From Candidatus Planktophila limnetica (GTDB lineage Bacteria > Actinomycetota > Actinomycetes > Nanopelagicales > Nanopelagicaceae), in the NCBI RefSeq assembly GCF_002288365.1, contig NZ_CP016782.1, positions 806,001 through 870,000 of the forward strand: a DNA stretch of 64,000 nt, in the 5' to 3' direction. Each line of letters starts with the position of its first letter. Within the stretch, counting starts at the first letter, position 1. The notes beneath the pieces were generated by a model that made no database searches, had not been told where the DNA came from, and was given only the letters and a program-made list of their open reading frames with translations. Of the stretch, positions 45,652 through 54,335 are shown one piece after another. A program made the position numbers and the translations under genes.

Positions 45652-47249
45652 TTTTTATCCGCCGGAGATCCTGGTTCAGTAACAATAATGACACTCGGTG
45701 TGTTCATTGATAACGCTTTCTTAAATTGTGTGCGCAGTTCATCCGGAGTGCGCACGCGAGATGCATTCATACCAAAACCTTTAGCAACATCTGTTAGATC
45801 AAAGGATGAAATATCCACGCCATTTCGATCAGCCTTGGCGCGATCAAATGAATCACGGATTTCGCCATAGCCTGCGTTATCCCAAATGATGGTGACAATT
45901 GTTCCGCTGACATCTCGAGCCGTTGCTAACTCTGAAATAGTAAAGAGAACTCCACCATCTCCAGCAATGATGACAACAGGATCTTTTGGCGCTGCCACTT
46001 TCGCACCAATTCCCATAGGAAGTGCGGGGCCTAGCGTTCCAAGTCCATATGGTGCAAGCCAACGAGATGGAGTTGACCATGGTGTGTAGTGATGGGCGGT
46101 GTATGCCAACTGCGTTGAATCCAGGGAAACAATTGCATTTGCCGGCATCTGCTCATTGATGACATCTAGCCAAGCAAAGTGCGAGCGAGATTGATTCGTC
46201 CAACCAATATCTGCGCGCGCTTGTGCAGCTGCAGCCGGTGCTCCTTGATTGCTACTCACAAAACCACTATCGGTGAGCGCTTGTGTAAGAGCTGATGCAA
46301 AGAGCGCGGCATCTGAAACAACACCGATCTCAGCTGTGAGCCCAGATTGCAATTGCGTTGTATCTAGATCTACTCGAATCATTAAACGAGGCTGGCCCAC
46401 TCGCTTGCCCGTATAAATAATGTCCACATCACTAAATTCTGTAGCGATTGCGATCACCACATCAGCCGATGCAATCAGTGCCTGTCCCCCAGTAAATGGC
46501 AGAGTTGTTCCGGCATTGAGTGGGTGCTTATCTGGCAGCAAACCACGAGCGTTGCCCGTTGTAATAACTGGTGCTTGTAGTTTTTCTGCTAACTCTTGAA
46601 TCTGGCGATGCGCACGATTTGCACCACCACCGCAAATAATGACAACAGAGGCTGCTGACTTAACTGCATCCGCTACTTTTTTAATATCAGAATCTGTTGG
46701 TGTGCGCACCGCAGCTGCAACGCTTAACTTTTTCATTGGCGCAATGTCGCGACTTAAGACATCAAATGGCACAGATATGTGCACAGGTCGTGCTCGATTA
46801 ACAGACCAACTGGCAAAGGCTGTGGCAACAACTTCTGAGAATTGATCAGGATCAGTAACAGTCACACTGGCATCGGTCAGCTGAGTGAAAAACCCTGCTT
46901 GATCTGGAACATCATGTAATGGTCCGCGATTTTTTCCACTGAGCTCTGATTCTGTACTTGCTGCAAGAACCAACATCGGAATCGAGTCATGCCAGGCTTG
47001 TGCAATAGGTGTTGCAGCATTTAAAACACCGGGGCCGGAAACTAATACGCAGACCCCTGGTTTGCCTGAAATACGCGCATATCCATCTGCCATAAATCCT
47101 GCGCCTTGTTCGTGGCGAGGAACTACTCCTTTGATGCCGCTTTCTGTAATACCGCGGTAATACTCGATGGTGTGCACACCTGGAATACCAAAAATTGTGT
47201 CCACGTCATATTGCTTTAGCAACTTCATTGCTTCGCTACCGAAACTCAT
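45648..47249 (-). CDS. ThDP-dependent decarboxylase, AruI-like
   Basis: A 533-residue thiamine diphosphate enzyme with three domains. FGIPGVHTIEYYRG at the N-terminus and PRHEQGAGFMADGYAR with the cofactor-activating Glu closely resemble AruI, which decarboxylates 5-guanidino-2-oxopentanoate in arginine breakdown. The C-terminal ThDP motif is GDGGVLFTISELATA through NAGYGEI. Acetolactate synthase is a more distant alternative and no small subunit gene is near. Context with an amino-acid importer supports action on a 2-oxo acid. It starts 4 bp after the dehydrogenase stop. Confidence 0.82.
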   Translation of the reverse strand: MSFGSEAMKLLKQYDVDTIFGIPGVHTIEYYRGITESGIKGVVPRHEQGAGFMADGYARISGKPGVCVLVSGPGVLNAATPIAQAWHDSIPMLVLAASTESELSGKNRGPLHDVPDQAGFFTQLTDASVTVTDPDQFSEVVATAFASWSVNRARPVHISVPFDVLSRDIAPMKKLSVAAAVRTPTDSDIKKVADAVKSAASVVIICGGGANRAHRQIQELAEKLQAPVITTGNARGLLPDKHPLNAGTTLPFTGGQALIASADVVIAIATEFSDVDIIYTGKRVGQPRLMIRVDLDTTQLQSGLTAEIGVVSDAALFASALTQALTDSGFVSSNQGAPAAAAQARADIGWTNQSRSHFAWLDVINEQMPANAIVSLDSTQLAYTAHHYTPWSTPSRWLAPYGLGTLGPALPMGIGAKVAAPKDPVVIIAGDGGVLFTISELATARDVSGTIVTIIWDNAGYGEIRDSFDRAKADRNGVDISSFDLTDVAKGFGMNASRVRTPDELRTQFKKALSMNTPSVIIVTEPGSPADKK

Positions 47250-47253
47250 CTAT

Positions 47254-48189
47254 CTATCCTGCCTTTTCGTTAAAGAAGTCAATGACGTTTTGTGCCTGAA
47301 CCGTAATGTAAGCCTTTTGTGTAAATTGTGAAAGATAGGCAACGTGAGGCGTTAATAACACCTTTGGATTATTTAGTAATGGATTATCAGCCTTTGCTGG
47401 TTCGCCATCAATCACATCTAGCGCCGCGCCTGCTAAGTGCCCAGACTTAAGTGCTGCTGCGAGTGCACTTGAATCAACAATTGAACCACGAGATGCATTT
47501 ACTAGGTATGAACCTGGTTTCATCGCTGCAAATAAATCCTTATTAAATAAGTACTTGTTCTCAGCTGTTGCAGGTGCATTAATTGAGAGCACATCAGATT
47601 CTTTAACTAACTCATCAAAGCTGACGGATTTAAATTGTGGATCTAGTGATTGGCTGACAAATGGATCGTGAAAGATCACGGAGCCAAACATCGGTGCGCC
47701 ATAGCGAGCTATTAATTGGCCGATGCGACCAAAACCTAGAACACCTAATTTCAATGTAGAAATGCGCGGTGGTACAACTGGATACGGAGTCTTAAACCAT
47801 TCAAGTCTTTGCGCAGCGGCTGCAAATTTATCTACGCCACGAAGCATCGATAAAGTGATTGCGATGCTGTGCGAAGCAACCTCTTCTGAAGCGACTCCAC
47901 CGAGTGCGAATAATGAAATATTGCGATCTGCCAACACCTTCGTATCGACATTATCTGTACCGGTGCTCAGCAGCGAAACGACTTCAAGACTTTCTAGTTC
48001 ATCGATTAACTCTTTTGAAATAGTGGCATAGCCAACTAAGAGCGCTTCTGCGTGTTTTGCAACTTCTGCTATCTCTTTTTGATCATGCGTTTCAAGCTTA
48101 ATCACCTCAAAGCCTGCAGCTTTGAGGAGCTTTATGCCCTCAGTTGGATCTAGATCATCAGTGTCTGTATAAACCGCTAAGCGGTTCAT
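47254..48189 (-). CDS. D-2-hydroxyacid dehydrogenase
   Basis: A 311-residue NAD(P)-linked dehydrogenase. LGVLGFGRIGQLIARYG binds the nucleotide, and the catalytic set is Arg in LVNASRGSIVD, Glu in DGEPAKADNP and His in LTPHVAYLS. It would interconvert a 2-hydroxy acid and the 2-oxo acid that the next enzyme could decarboxylate. It overlaps the ABC ATPase by 4 bp. It is shorter than 3-phosphoglycerate dehydrogenase and lacks an ACT domain. Confidence 0.9.
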   Translation of the reverse strand: MNRLAVYTDTDDLDPTEGIKLLKAAGFEVIKLETHDQKEIAEVAKHAEALLVGYATISKELIDELESLEVVSLLSTGTDNVDTKVLADRNISLFALGGVASEEVASHSIAITLSMLRGVDKFAAAAQRLEWFKTPYPVVPPRISTLKLGVLGFGRIGQLIARYGAPMFGSVIFHDPFVSQSLDPQFKSVSFDELVKESDVLSINAPATAENKYLFNKDLFAAMKPGSYLVNASRGSIVDSSALAAALKSGHLAGAALDVIDGEPAKADNPLLNNPKVLLTPHVAYLSQFTQKAYITVQAQNVIDFFNEKAG

Positions 48190-48944
48190 TGAACGTGTTC
48201 CAAAAACTTCTTCGTGCGCTCGTGAGATGGATTAGTAAAGAATTGATCCGGTGGCAACGCTTCAACAATCTCGCCCTCATCAAACATCAATACTTCATTA
48301 GCCACACGGCGGGCAAAGCCAACTTCGTGAGTGACAACAAGCATTGTCATGCCATCTTCGGCAAGCTTCTCCATCACCTTGAGCACTTCGCGCACAAGCT
48401 CTGGATCAAGAGCACTCGTTGGCTCATCAAAGAGCATCAACTGCGGTGCTAAAACAAGGGCTCGAGCAATTGCGACACGCTGTTGTTGACCACCTGATAA
48501 TTCCGAAGGGAAAAATGTTATGCGATCGCCCAATCCCACTCGTTCGAGCATATGAATTGATTGATTACGTGCATCTTTCTTATCAAGACCCTGCACTGTG
48601 GTCAGCGCGCACATCACATTTTCAACAGCGCTTAAGTGTGGAAATAAATTAAACTTTTGAAAAACCATTCCGATTCCGCGGCGGCGAAGAGCCAAGACTT
48701 TTTCACTCTCTGGTTTTGCACGGGAACCATCAGAATTTCCCGCAATTAAATCACCATTAAACAAAATCTTTCCAGAGTGCACTGGCTCTAAAAGCGCAAT
48801 CAGACGCAAAAGTGTCGATTTACCTGATCCCGAAGGACCCATAATCGCCTTTACTTGGCCTGCGTTAATTTTAAAATCAACACCTTTAAGAATGTGATTG
48901 TCGCCGTAATACTTCTCGACTTTTTGAACATCAATCAGGCTCAC
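48186..48944 (-). CDS. Amino-acid ABC transporter ATP-binding protein
   Basis: A GlnQ/HisP-type ATPase, 252 residues from GTG 48944, which has GGGAAGG just before it and overlaps the permease stop as GTGA. The frame further upstream lies in the permease gene. Motifs are GPSGSGKST, LSGGQQQRVAIARAL, LMLFDEPTSALD and VVTHE, all intact. Together with the permease and binding protein it should form a polar amino-acid importer. Confidence 0.94.
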   Translation of the reverse strand: MSLIDVQKVEKYYGDNHILKGVDFKINAGQVKAIMGPSGSGKSTLLRLIALLEPVHSGKILFNGDLIAGNSDGSRAKPESEKVLALRRRGIGMVFQKFNLFPHLSAVENVMCALTTVQGLDKKDARNQSIHMLERVGLGDRITFFPSELSGGQQQRVAIARALVLAPQLMLFDEPTSALDPELVREVLKVMEKLAEDGMTMLVVTHEVGFARRVANEVLMFDEGEIVEALPPDQFFTNPSHERTKKFLEHVQ

Positions 48945-49648
48945 TTGGAAACCTTCCCGCTCTTTTTGGTTGTAGAAATCCATGCATATCGCTTTTCAAG
49001 ACGCGATTGCAATATCATCAAGATAGAGACAATAACTAAGTAATAAATAAGTGCCGCTGCGTAATACTCAACGTATCTAAAGGTTGCAGAAACACCATTG
49101 CCCGCACGCGTCAGCAGCTCTTGAAGTGAAATCACAGATGCTAACGATGTGTACTTAATCATTCCGATGTATTCATTGGCAGTCGGTGGTATGGCAATAC
49201 GAGTAAGTTGTGGAATAACAACTTTGCGCATTACCTGCGTTGGTGTCATTCCGAGTGCACGTGCAGCAAGTGCTTGTCCTTCATCAACGCTCATGATTGA
49301 TGAGCGCAAAATCTCGGCCATATAAGCACCTTCAAGCAACGACAATGCAAGTAGGGCTGCTAAGAATGGGCTGTACCACTCTTGGCGCAAGGCGGGAATT
49401 AATTGTGGAAGCGCATTCCACACAATAAGTAGTAATAAAAGCGCTGGGATCGCGCGGAATAGCCAGATATAAACCCCAGCAAATGATTTAAGCACTGGGT
49501 TCTTGCCTAGTCGGAAAATGGCTAAAAAGAAACCAAAGAGAATTGCAAAGAACTGCGAAAGCGTTGCCAGGGATAATGAAATAGCGGCACCTTTTAAAAA
49601 GGCTCCGGAGAATAGAACTTCAAAAAATAACTTGCTCTCGAAATCCAT
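48941..49648 (-). CDS. Amino-acid ABC transporter permease
   Basis: A 235-residue HisM/GlnP-type membrane subunit with about five membrane segments. The EAA-like loop that contacts the ATPase is EGAYMAEILRSSIMSVDEGQALAARALGM. It is the only permease in the cluster, so the importer would use a homodimer. A strong hairpin at 49684-49728 separates it from the binding-protein gene. Confidence 0.93.
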   Translation of the reverse strand: MDFESKLFFEVLFSGAFLKGAAISLSLATLSQFFAILFGFFLAIFRLGKNPVLKSFAGVYIWLFRAIPALLLLLIVWNALPQLIPALRQEWYSPFLAALLALSLLEGAYMAEILRSSIMSVDEGQALAARALGMTPTQVMRKVVIPQLTRIAIPPTANEYIGMIKYTSLASVISLQELLTRAGNGVSATFRYVEYYAAALIYYLVIVSILMILQSRLEKRYAWISTTKKSGKVSK

Positions 49649-49683
49649 CTTCTCCCTTTCTGTTAAAAACTACTTTAGATGAT

Positions 49684-49728
49684 AAATAAAGTGATGCTGG
49701 CGGTTTGCCCACCAGCATCACTTTATTT
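49684..49728. terminator. Strong hairpin between binding-protein and permease genes
   Basis: A 17-bp near-perfect stem (AAATAAAGTGATGCTGG and its complement) with an 11-nt loop, with T-rich flanks in both directions. It lies 35 bp after the binding-protein stop and 36 bp before the permease start. Partial termination here would give more binding protein than membrane complex. Confidence 0.9.
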
Positions 49729-49762
49729 TTAACTACCCCTAGTCCCGAGGATAACTCGAGAT

Positions 49763-50602
49763 TTAGATTGGCGCACCAACAGAGGTGAGCTTCTCTGGAT
49801 CCAAGTTATACCTTTTAGCAATCTTGGCAAGAGTTCCGTTGCTGATTAACTTCTCAACGGCCTTTTGAACTACAGGAGTAAGAGCTGCGCCCTTATTCAT
49901 GTAAGCAGCGAACTGAACATCACCAAGGAAGTATCCCTTAGCAACTTCTAGACGCTTTGAATTCTTGCTCACGATGTCACCGCATCCGACGTCAGTTTCG
50001 ATGAGTCCATCGACCTTACCGTTTAGAAGTGCACCAACTGTCTCTGAAACCTTTGGATAAGAAGAAATTGCAATTCCTTTCTTACCTGTGTCTAAACAGA
50101 CCTTGTTCTGAGCAATCAAAATACCTTCATTACTTGATGCACCTTGTGCAGCCATGCGCTTTCCGCAGAGAGAGAATGACAAGTCAGTAATCTTCTTTGG
50201 ATTTCCCTTTGCAACAACAACGCCCGCACCTGTTTCTAGGTAAGGAACACCATCTGCAACAGCTAAACGCTTATTGCTGAGATAAAGCGCAGTCCAGACG
50301 ATGTCGCATCGACCTGCGTTAAGTGCAGGAATAAGTCCATCGAATGATGTTGCAAGTTGCTTAATCTTTAACTTAAGTTCTTTTGCAAGTGCTGCTGATG
50401 AATCAGCATCAAATCCAATGATCTTTCCTGAAGTTCCATTTGAGTAGTACTCCATTGGTGGGTACTCAGGATCGATACAGTTGGTAAGAGTTCCACTTGT
50501 TACAAGATCTGCTTTCCAATCTGCATTAGCTGGCGATACTGACCCCAGCACAAGCGCCAAGGTTGCGACCGAAACCGCAATGATTGATTTCTTAGATTTC
50601 AC
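49763..50602 (-). CDS. Amino-acid ABC transporter substrate-binding protein
   Basis: A 279-residue type II binding protein with a signal peptide of about 27 residues (cleavage after ANA) and no lipobox Cys at that point. CIDPEYPPMEYY, GFDADSSAALAKEL and LYLSNKRLAVADGVPYL place it in the polar amino-acid group; the Arg in NKR is where ligand carboxylate usually binds. GTG start with a GGGGGG site 7 nt before it. First gene of the operon to 44032. Confidence 0.92.
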   Translation of the reverse strand: MKSKKSIIAVSVATLALVLGSVSPANADWKADLVTSGTLTNCIDPEYPPMEYYSNGTSGKIIGFDADSSAALAKELKLKIKQLATSFDGLIPALNAGRCDIVWTALYLSNKRLAVADGVPYLETGAGVVVAKGNPKKITDLSFSLCGKRMAAQGASSNEGILIAQNKVCLDTGKKGIAISSYPKVSETVGALLNGKVDGLIETDVGCGDIVSKNSKRLEVAKGYFLGDVQFAAYMNKGAALTPVVQKAVEKLISNGTLAKIAKRYNLDPEKLTSVGAPI

Positions 50603-50635
50603 TTACATTCCCCCCGTACCTAATTGGTTTCGGCG

Positions 50636-50664
50636 AGTTTATGTCGCTATTGCACCTTTAACAA
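50636..50664 (-). promoter_or_regulatory. Putative promoter of the amino-acid importer operon
   Basis: On the minus strand TTGTTA, 17 bases, then TAAACT lies 34 bp upstream of the binding-protein GTG. Both hexamers deviate from consensus, so this is a plausible but unproven sigma-A promoter. Confidence 0.4.
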
Positions 50665-50693
50665 TGCTTTTTGGGGTGAAAAACTCTGTGAAT

Positions 50694-51047
50694 CTATGCC
50701 AGCGGAACGCGGATCTTCTGTCCGGGCGATACTGCGCCATCAGATAAGGAATTAGCTGAAACGATGGCATCGACAACTTCGCGGACATCTCGACCATCGG
50801 CCACAGAGTGTGCGATTGACCAAATTGAATCCCCACTGCCCACAGTCAAGACAACATAATTAGAACTGCCCGAAACCACACCAGCTGTTGCAACATCGCC
50901 AGCCCCTGCCTTATAGGCAAGTGCGGCTAGCAAAACCACAGCCAGAGAAAGCACCACGAGAAAACGAGCAAGACGACCTCGGCGATTTAGGCCGGACGGA
51001 ATGGTCGGTGCAGTAATTGAATTAAAGCTAGCTGCGTATGTACTCAT
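50694..51047 (-). CDS. Membrane-anchored LysM protein
   Basis: ATG 51047 gives 117 residues and has a GGAG site 9-12 nt before it. A short N-terminus is followed by one membrane helix (about 28-48) and a C-terminal LysM domain (about 65-116) with VGSGDSIWSIAHSVADG and VSPGQKIRVP, for peptidoglycan binding. In mycobacteria a LysM gene beside lexA (Rv2719c/ChiZ) is an SOS-induced division inhibitor. Two LexA boxes in the upstream region suggest the same role here, which is inferred. Confidence 0.88.
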   Translation of the reverse strand: MSTYAASFNSITAPTIPSGLNRRGRLARFLVVLSLAVVLLAALAYKAGAGDVATAGVVSGSSNYVVLTVGSGDSIWSIAHSVADGRDVREVVDAIVSANSLSDGAVSPGQKIRVPLA

Positions 51048-51089
51048 GGTCTTTACTCCTGCTGCGGGTAAAACCTTGGGGAAGGTTTT

Positions 51090-51105
51090 TCGAACACTTG
51101 TTCGA
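51090..51105. promoter_or_regulatory. LexA (SOS) box of the LysM gene
   Basis: TCGAACACTTGTTCGA is a perfect match to the actinobacterial SOS box, TCGAAC-N4-GTTCGA. It lies 43 bp upstream of the LysM start. Confidence 0.9.
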
Positions 51106-51148
51106 TAGGAAAACCATACCCCCACCCACTGACAAATTCAACTTATTT

Positions 51149-51164
51149 TCGAACATTTGTTTGA
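51149..51164. promoter_or_regulatory. Second LexA-like box
   Basis: TCGAACATTTGTTTGA differs from the SOS consensus by one base and lies 59 bp from the perfect box. It is upstream of the LysM gene in the minus direction and of the glycerol importer in the plus direction, so it could affect either. Confidence 0.75.
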
Positions 51165-51176
51165 ATATTTTCCACG

Positions 51177-51204
51177 CTCACGCTCAGCGTGAGGGCTATC
51201 CCTC
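51177..51204. promoter_or_regulatory. Two overlapping hairpins before the glycerol importer
   Basis: CTCACGC-TCA-GCGTGAG (51177-51193) and GAGGG-CTAT-CCCTC (51191-51204) share the bases 51191-51193 and cannot both form. They lie between the LexA box and the glpS start, about 115 bp upstream. Alternative pairing suggests possible regulation but no ligand is known. Confidence 0.35.
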
Positions 51205-51316
51205 GTGACCTAAACGTTACCTTCTGGGCGAAAATAACCCTTTCCAAGGGCTGGGTAACACGCCTAGATTGCCCCTACAAGATCCTGCCAAATCCCTGTG
51301 AGAGGAGATCGGCCCT

Positions 51317-52387
51317 GTGTCATTAGTTGCCAAGAACTTAACGCTGCTACATAACGGCGAAGTTTTTCTAGATGACATCTCTTTCACTGCGAGCCCTGGC
51401 ATCACAGTTTTAGTGGGTCCAACTCTTAGCGGCAAGACAACTCTTATGCGCGCATTGGCAGGTTTGATCAAAACTGATTCCGGAAGCGTCAGCGTCAATG
51501 GTGTCGATGTCGGTCTGACATCGGTAAAAGATCGCTCTGTTTCTTTTGTGTATCAACAATTTATTAACTATCCGTCCTTAAGTGTCTTTGACAATATTGC
51601 ATCGCCTCTTCGAGTATTAAAGCCAAAGATTTCAAAAGAAGAGATAGAAAGCCGCGTGCACGAAGTTGCAGCGATGCTTCGTATTACCGAGTTACTAGAT
51701 CGCAAGCCATCTGCTCTTTCAGGTGGACAACAACAGCGCGTAGCCATTGCACGCTCTCTTGCACGCAAGAGTGATGTAGTTCTTTTGGATGAGCCACTTG
51801 CAAACCTTGACTTTAAATTACGCGAGCAATTACGAGATGAACTACAGCGCATCTTTGCAGATGCGGACATGATGGTTATTTACTCAACTGCTGAACCACT
51901 AGAAGCACTTGATATGGCAGCTCACACAATCGTGATGAATGAAGGTCGCGTCGAACAAGATGGCAACGCGTTAGATTTGTATGCACGTCCAAAGAATCTA
52001 CCTGTGGCACTTGCAATGAGTGATCCACCGCTTAATCTGATTGCATCCAGCGTTGCAACCTCTAATTCTGAATCCCTCGGTCGAGTCTTATCCGATAAGT
52101 TCGGCGGCACTTTCACACTCGGTATTCGCCCTCATAACATCGCTTTGCAATCAGCTGGCGCCAACGATATTGGCATCAGCGGCAAGGTGCGCATCTCTGA
52201 GATCACAGGTAGTTCCACATACCTTCACTTAGATCTAGAAAATGCGCAGAAGATTGTTCTTGAATTAGATGGGGCGCAAAACTTCACATCTGGTTCAACA
52301 ATGACTGTCTTTCTTGATCGAAGCGCCGTCTATGGCTTTGATCCAAAGACTGGCACCACACTCTTTGCTCCAGCGGCGGTGCGCTAA
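51317..52387 (+). CDS. glpS: Glycerol-type ABC importer ATPase 1
   Basis: A 356-residue MalK-like ATPase, first gene of a cluster whose order (two ATPases, two permeases, DUF2160 protein, binding protein) matches the rhizobial glycerol transporter GlpSTPQUV. The Walker A is GPTLSGKTT, the signature LSGGQQQRVAIARSL and Walker B VVLLDEPLANLD. The H-loop, normally THD, reads YSTAEP and has no His. The C-terminal OB-like regulatory part is present. GTG start with AGAGGAG before it. Confidence 0.85.
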   Translation: MSLVAKNLTLLHNGEVFLDDISFTASPGITVLVGPTLSGKTTLMRALAGLIKTDSGSVSVNGVDVGLTSVKDRSVSFVYQQFINYPSLSVFDNIASPLRVLKPKISKEEIESRVHEVAAMLRITELLDRKPSALSGGQQQRVAIARSLARKSDVVLLDEPLANLDFKLREQLRDELQRIFADADMMVIYSTAEPLEALDMAAHTIVMNEGRVEQDGNALDLYARPKNLPVALAMSDPPLNLIASSVATSNSESLGRVLSDKFGGTFTLGIRPHNIALQSAGANDIGISGKVRISEITGSSTYLHLDLENAQKIVLELDGAQNFTSGSTMTVFLDRSAVYGFDPKTGTTLFAPAAVR

Positions 52388-53460
52388 TGGCTGAGATCCG
52401 CTTAGAAAATGTTGGCCATTCATATGATGATGGCGCAACATTTGCACTGAACCCAATTTCACTGACATGGAAAGATGGCAACGCTGTTGCCCTGCTTGGT
52501 CCATCTGGATGCGGTAAGACAACTCTTCTAAATATTATTTCTGGTCTTCTCACACCATCTGTTGGCCGTGTTTACTTTGATGGCGTAGATGTCACAGATT
52601 TAGATACTGCAAAGCGCAACGTTGCTCAGGTTTTCCAATTCCCTGTTCTATACGACACGATGACTGTGCGCCAAAATCTTGCCTTCCCACTTAAAAACCG
52701 CAACGTTGCCAAAGATGTTATTGCCGCTCGTGTGGAAGAAATCGCAGAGCTCCTGGGCATATCTAAATACCTAGATATTCGCCCATTAAAGCTGCGTTCA
52801 GATCTGCAGCAGCTAGTTAGCCTTGGCCGCGGCCTTGTGCGCAAAGATGTGCCGGCTATTTTATTCGATGAGCCTTTAACTGTCATTGATCAGAACTTTA
52901 AGTGGACTCTTCGCGGTCGCCTGAAAGAAATGCATAACAACACCCGTCACACACTTGTCTATGTCACACACGATCAGACAGAAGCGCTGACATTTGCCGA
53001 TGAAGTCGTTGTTTTGAACAAGGGCGATATCGTGCAGACCGGAACCGCTTCAGATTTGTTCTTGACTCCACAAGATGAGTTCGTAGGATTTTTTATTGGT
53101 TCTCCTGGAATGAACTTTTTAGATGGCAAAGTCAACGATGGCGCAGTCATTGTGGGTTCTACTCAGATTGGCTCCTCTGCCATTGCTAATGGCAATGTGA
53201 GAATTGGTATTCGCCCAGAGTTCTTATCACTTACTTCATCTGGCGCCGGTGTGGCTGTAAAAATTAATCGCGTGGAACACCGCGGTGGTTACAAACTTGT
53301 TCACGCAGACGCCGCCCAAGGAAAATTTGTTGCAAAGCTTGCAAATGATTCAGCGCTTACCGCGGGCCAGAGTGCGCACTTAGCCTTTGACCCACAACGC
53401 ACATATCTATTCCGCGATTCAAAGCTCTGCGGCACCGTTGACACAAAGGGGGCGAACTGA
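52387..53460 (+). CDS. glpT: Glycerol-type ABC importer ATPase 2
   Basis: A 357-residue partner of the preceding ATPase, overlapping it by one base. The Walker A GPSGCGKTT, Walker B AILFDEPLTVID and H-loop YVTHDQTEAL are intact. The signature motif is degenerate: LRSDLQQLVSLGRGL stands where LSGGQQQRVAIARAL would be. This is the mirror image of the GlpS defect, so the two together should form an asymmetric dimer. The C-terminal half has the MalK-type regulatory fold (IGIRPEFLSL). Confidence 0.85.
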   Translation: MAEIRLENVGHSYDDGATFALNPISLTWKDGNAVALLGPSGCGKTTLLNIISGLLTPSVGRVYFDGVDVTDLDTAKRNVAQVFQFPVLYDTMTVRQNLAFPLKNRNVAKDVIAARVEEIAELLGISKYLDIRPLKLRSDLQQLVSLGRGLVRKDVPAILFDEPLTVIDQNFKWTLRGRLKEMHNNTRHTLVYVTHDQTEALTFADEVVVLNKGDIVQTGTASDLFLTPQDEFVGFFIGSPGMNFLDGKVNDGAVIVGSTQIGSSAIANGNVRIGIRPEFLSLTSSGAGVAVKINRVEHRGGYKLVHADAAQGKFVAKLANDSALTAGQSAHLAFDPQRTYLFRDSKLCGTVDTKGAN

Positions 53461-54335
53461 TGAAAACGCGTAATAACAAAGCCTGGTTCTTAGTTCTGCC
53501 CGTTATTTTGGTTGTCTCTTTCACAGCACTGATTCCATTGATGACAGTTGCTAACTATGCAATCCAAGATATTTTCAGCCCAGATAATCGTTTGTTCGTG
53601 GGTATGAAGTGGTTCTATGACATCACAAATGACACATTAATCATTGATGCTTTCAAGCGCAGCTTCCAATTTTCTATTCAAGCGCTTTTGATTCAAATCC
53701 CACTAGGTATTGCCATTGCGCGCATCATGCCTAAATCAGGGTGGAAGGCATCGGCTGCTTTGGTCGCAGTTTCAATTCCTTTAATTATTCCTTTTAACGT
53801 TATCGGTTCAACATGGCTGATCTTCTCTCGCAAAGATATTGGCCTTGGTGGATTCTTGCTCAATAAGTTATTTGACTTTGACTTTACCTCTGATCCAAAA
53901 GATGGCTGGGGACTAATTCTGGCCGTTGACGTCTGGCACTGGACTCCACTTGTGGCCCTGCTTGTCTATGCAGGTCTTCGTTCAATTCCCGAGGCGTATT
54001 ACCAAGCAGCGGCAATTGATGGTGCATCAACTTTTGCAATATTTAGATATGTAGAGCTTCCAAAGCTTCGTCGCGTTTTACTTATCGCACTGCTTCTTCG
54101 TTTCATGGATAGCTTCATGATTTACACCGAACCATTTGTTATTACAGGCGGTGGTCCAGGAGATGCGACAACCTTTGCAAGTATTTTGCTTACCAACATC
54201 GCAGTTGGCCAATTCGACGTCGGTCGAGCCGGTGCCTACTCATTGATCTTCTTCTTACTCATTCAGATCATGTCCTTTATCTTCTATACCGTTTTGACGC
54301 TGCAAGATCGAGAAGAGGAGACGAAAACTAAATGA
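53460..54335 (+). CDS. glpP: Glycerol-type ABC importer permease 1
   Basis: A 291-residue permease of the MalF type with about six membrane segments. The EAA loop is EAYYQAAAIDGASTFAIFRYVELPKL. A TEPFVITGGGPGDAT run follows, typical of the sugar/glycerol group. It overlaps glpT by one base and glpQ by four, indicating tight translational coupling. Confidence 0.9.
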   Translation: MKTRNNKAWFLVLPVILVVSFTALIPLMTVANYAIQDIFSPDNRLFVGMKWFYDITNDTLIIDAFKRSFQFSIQALLIQIPLGIAIARIMPKSGWKASAALVAVSIPLIIPFNVIGSTWLIFSRKDIGLGGFLLNKLFDFDFTSDPKDGWGLILAVDVWHWTPLVALLVYAGLRSIPEAYYQAAAIDGASTFAIFRYVELPKLRRVLLIALLLRFMDSFMIYTEPFVITGGGPGDATTFASILLTNIAVGQFDVGRAGAYSLIFFLLIQIMSFIFYTVLTLQDREEETKTK

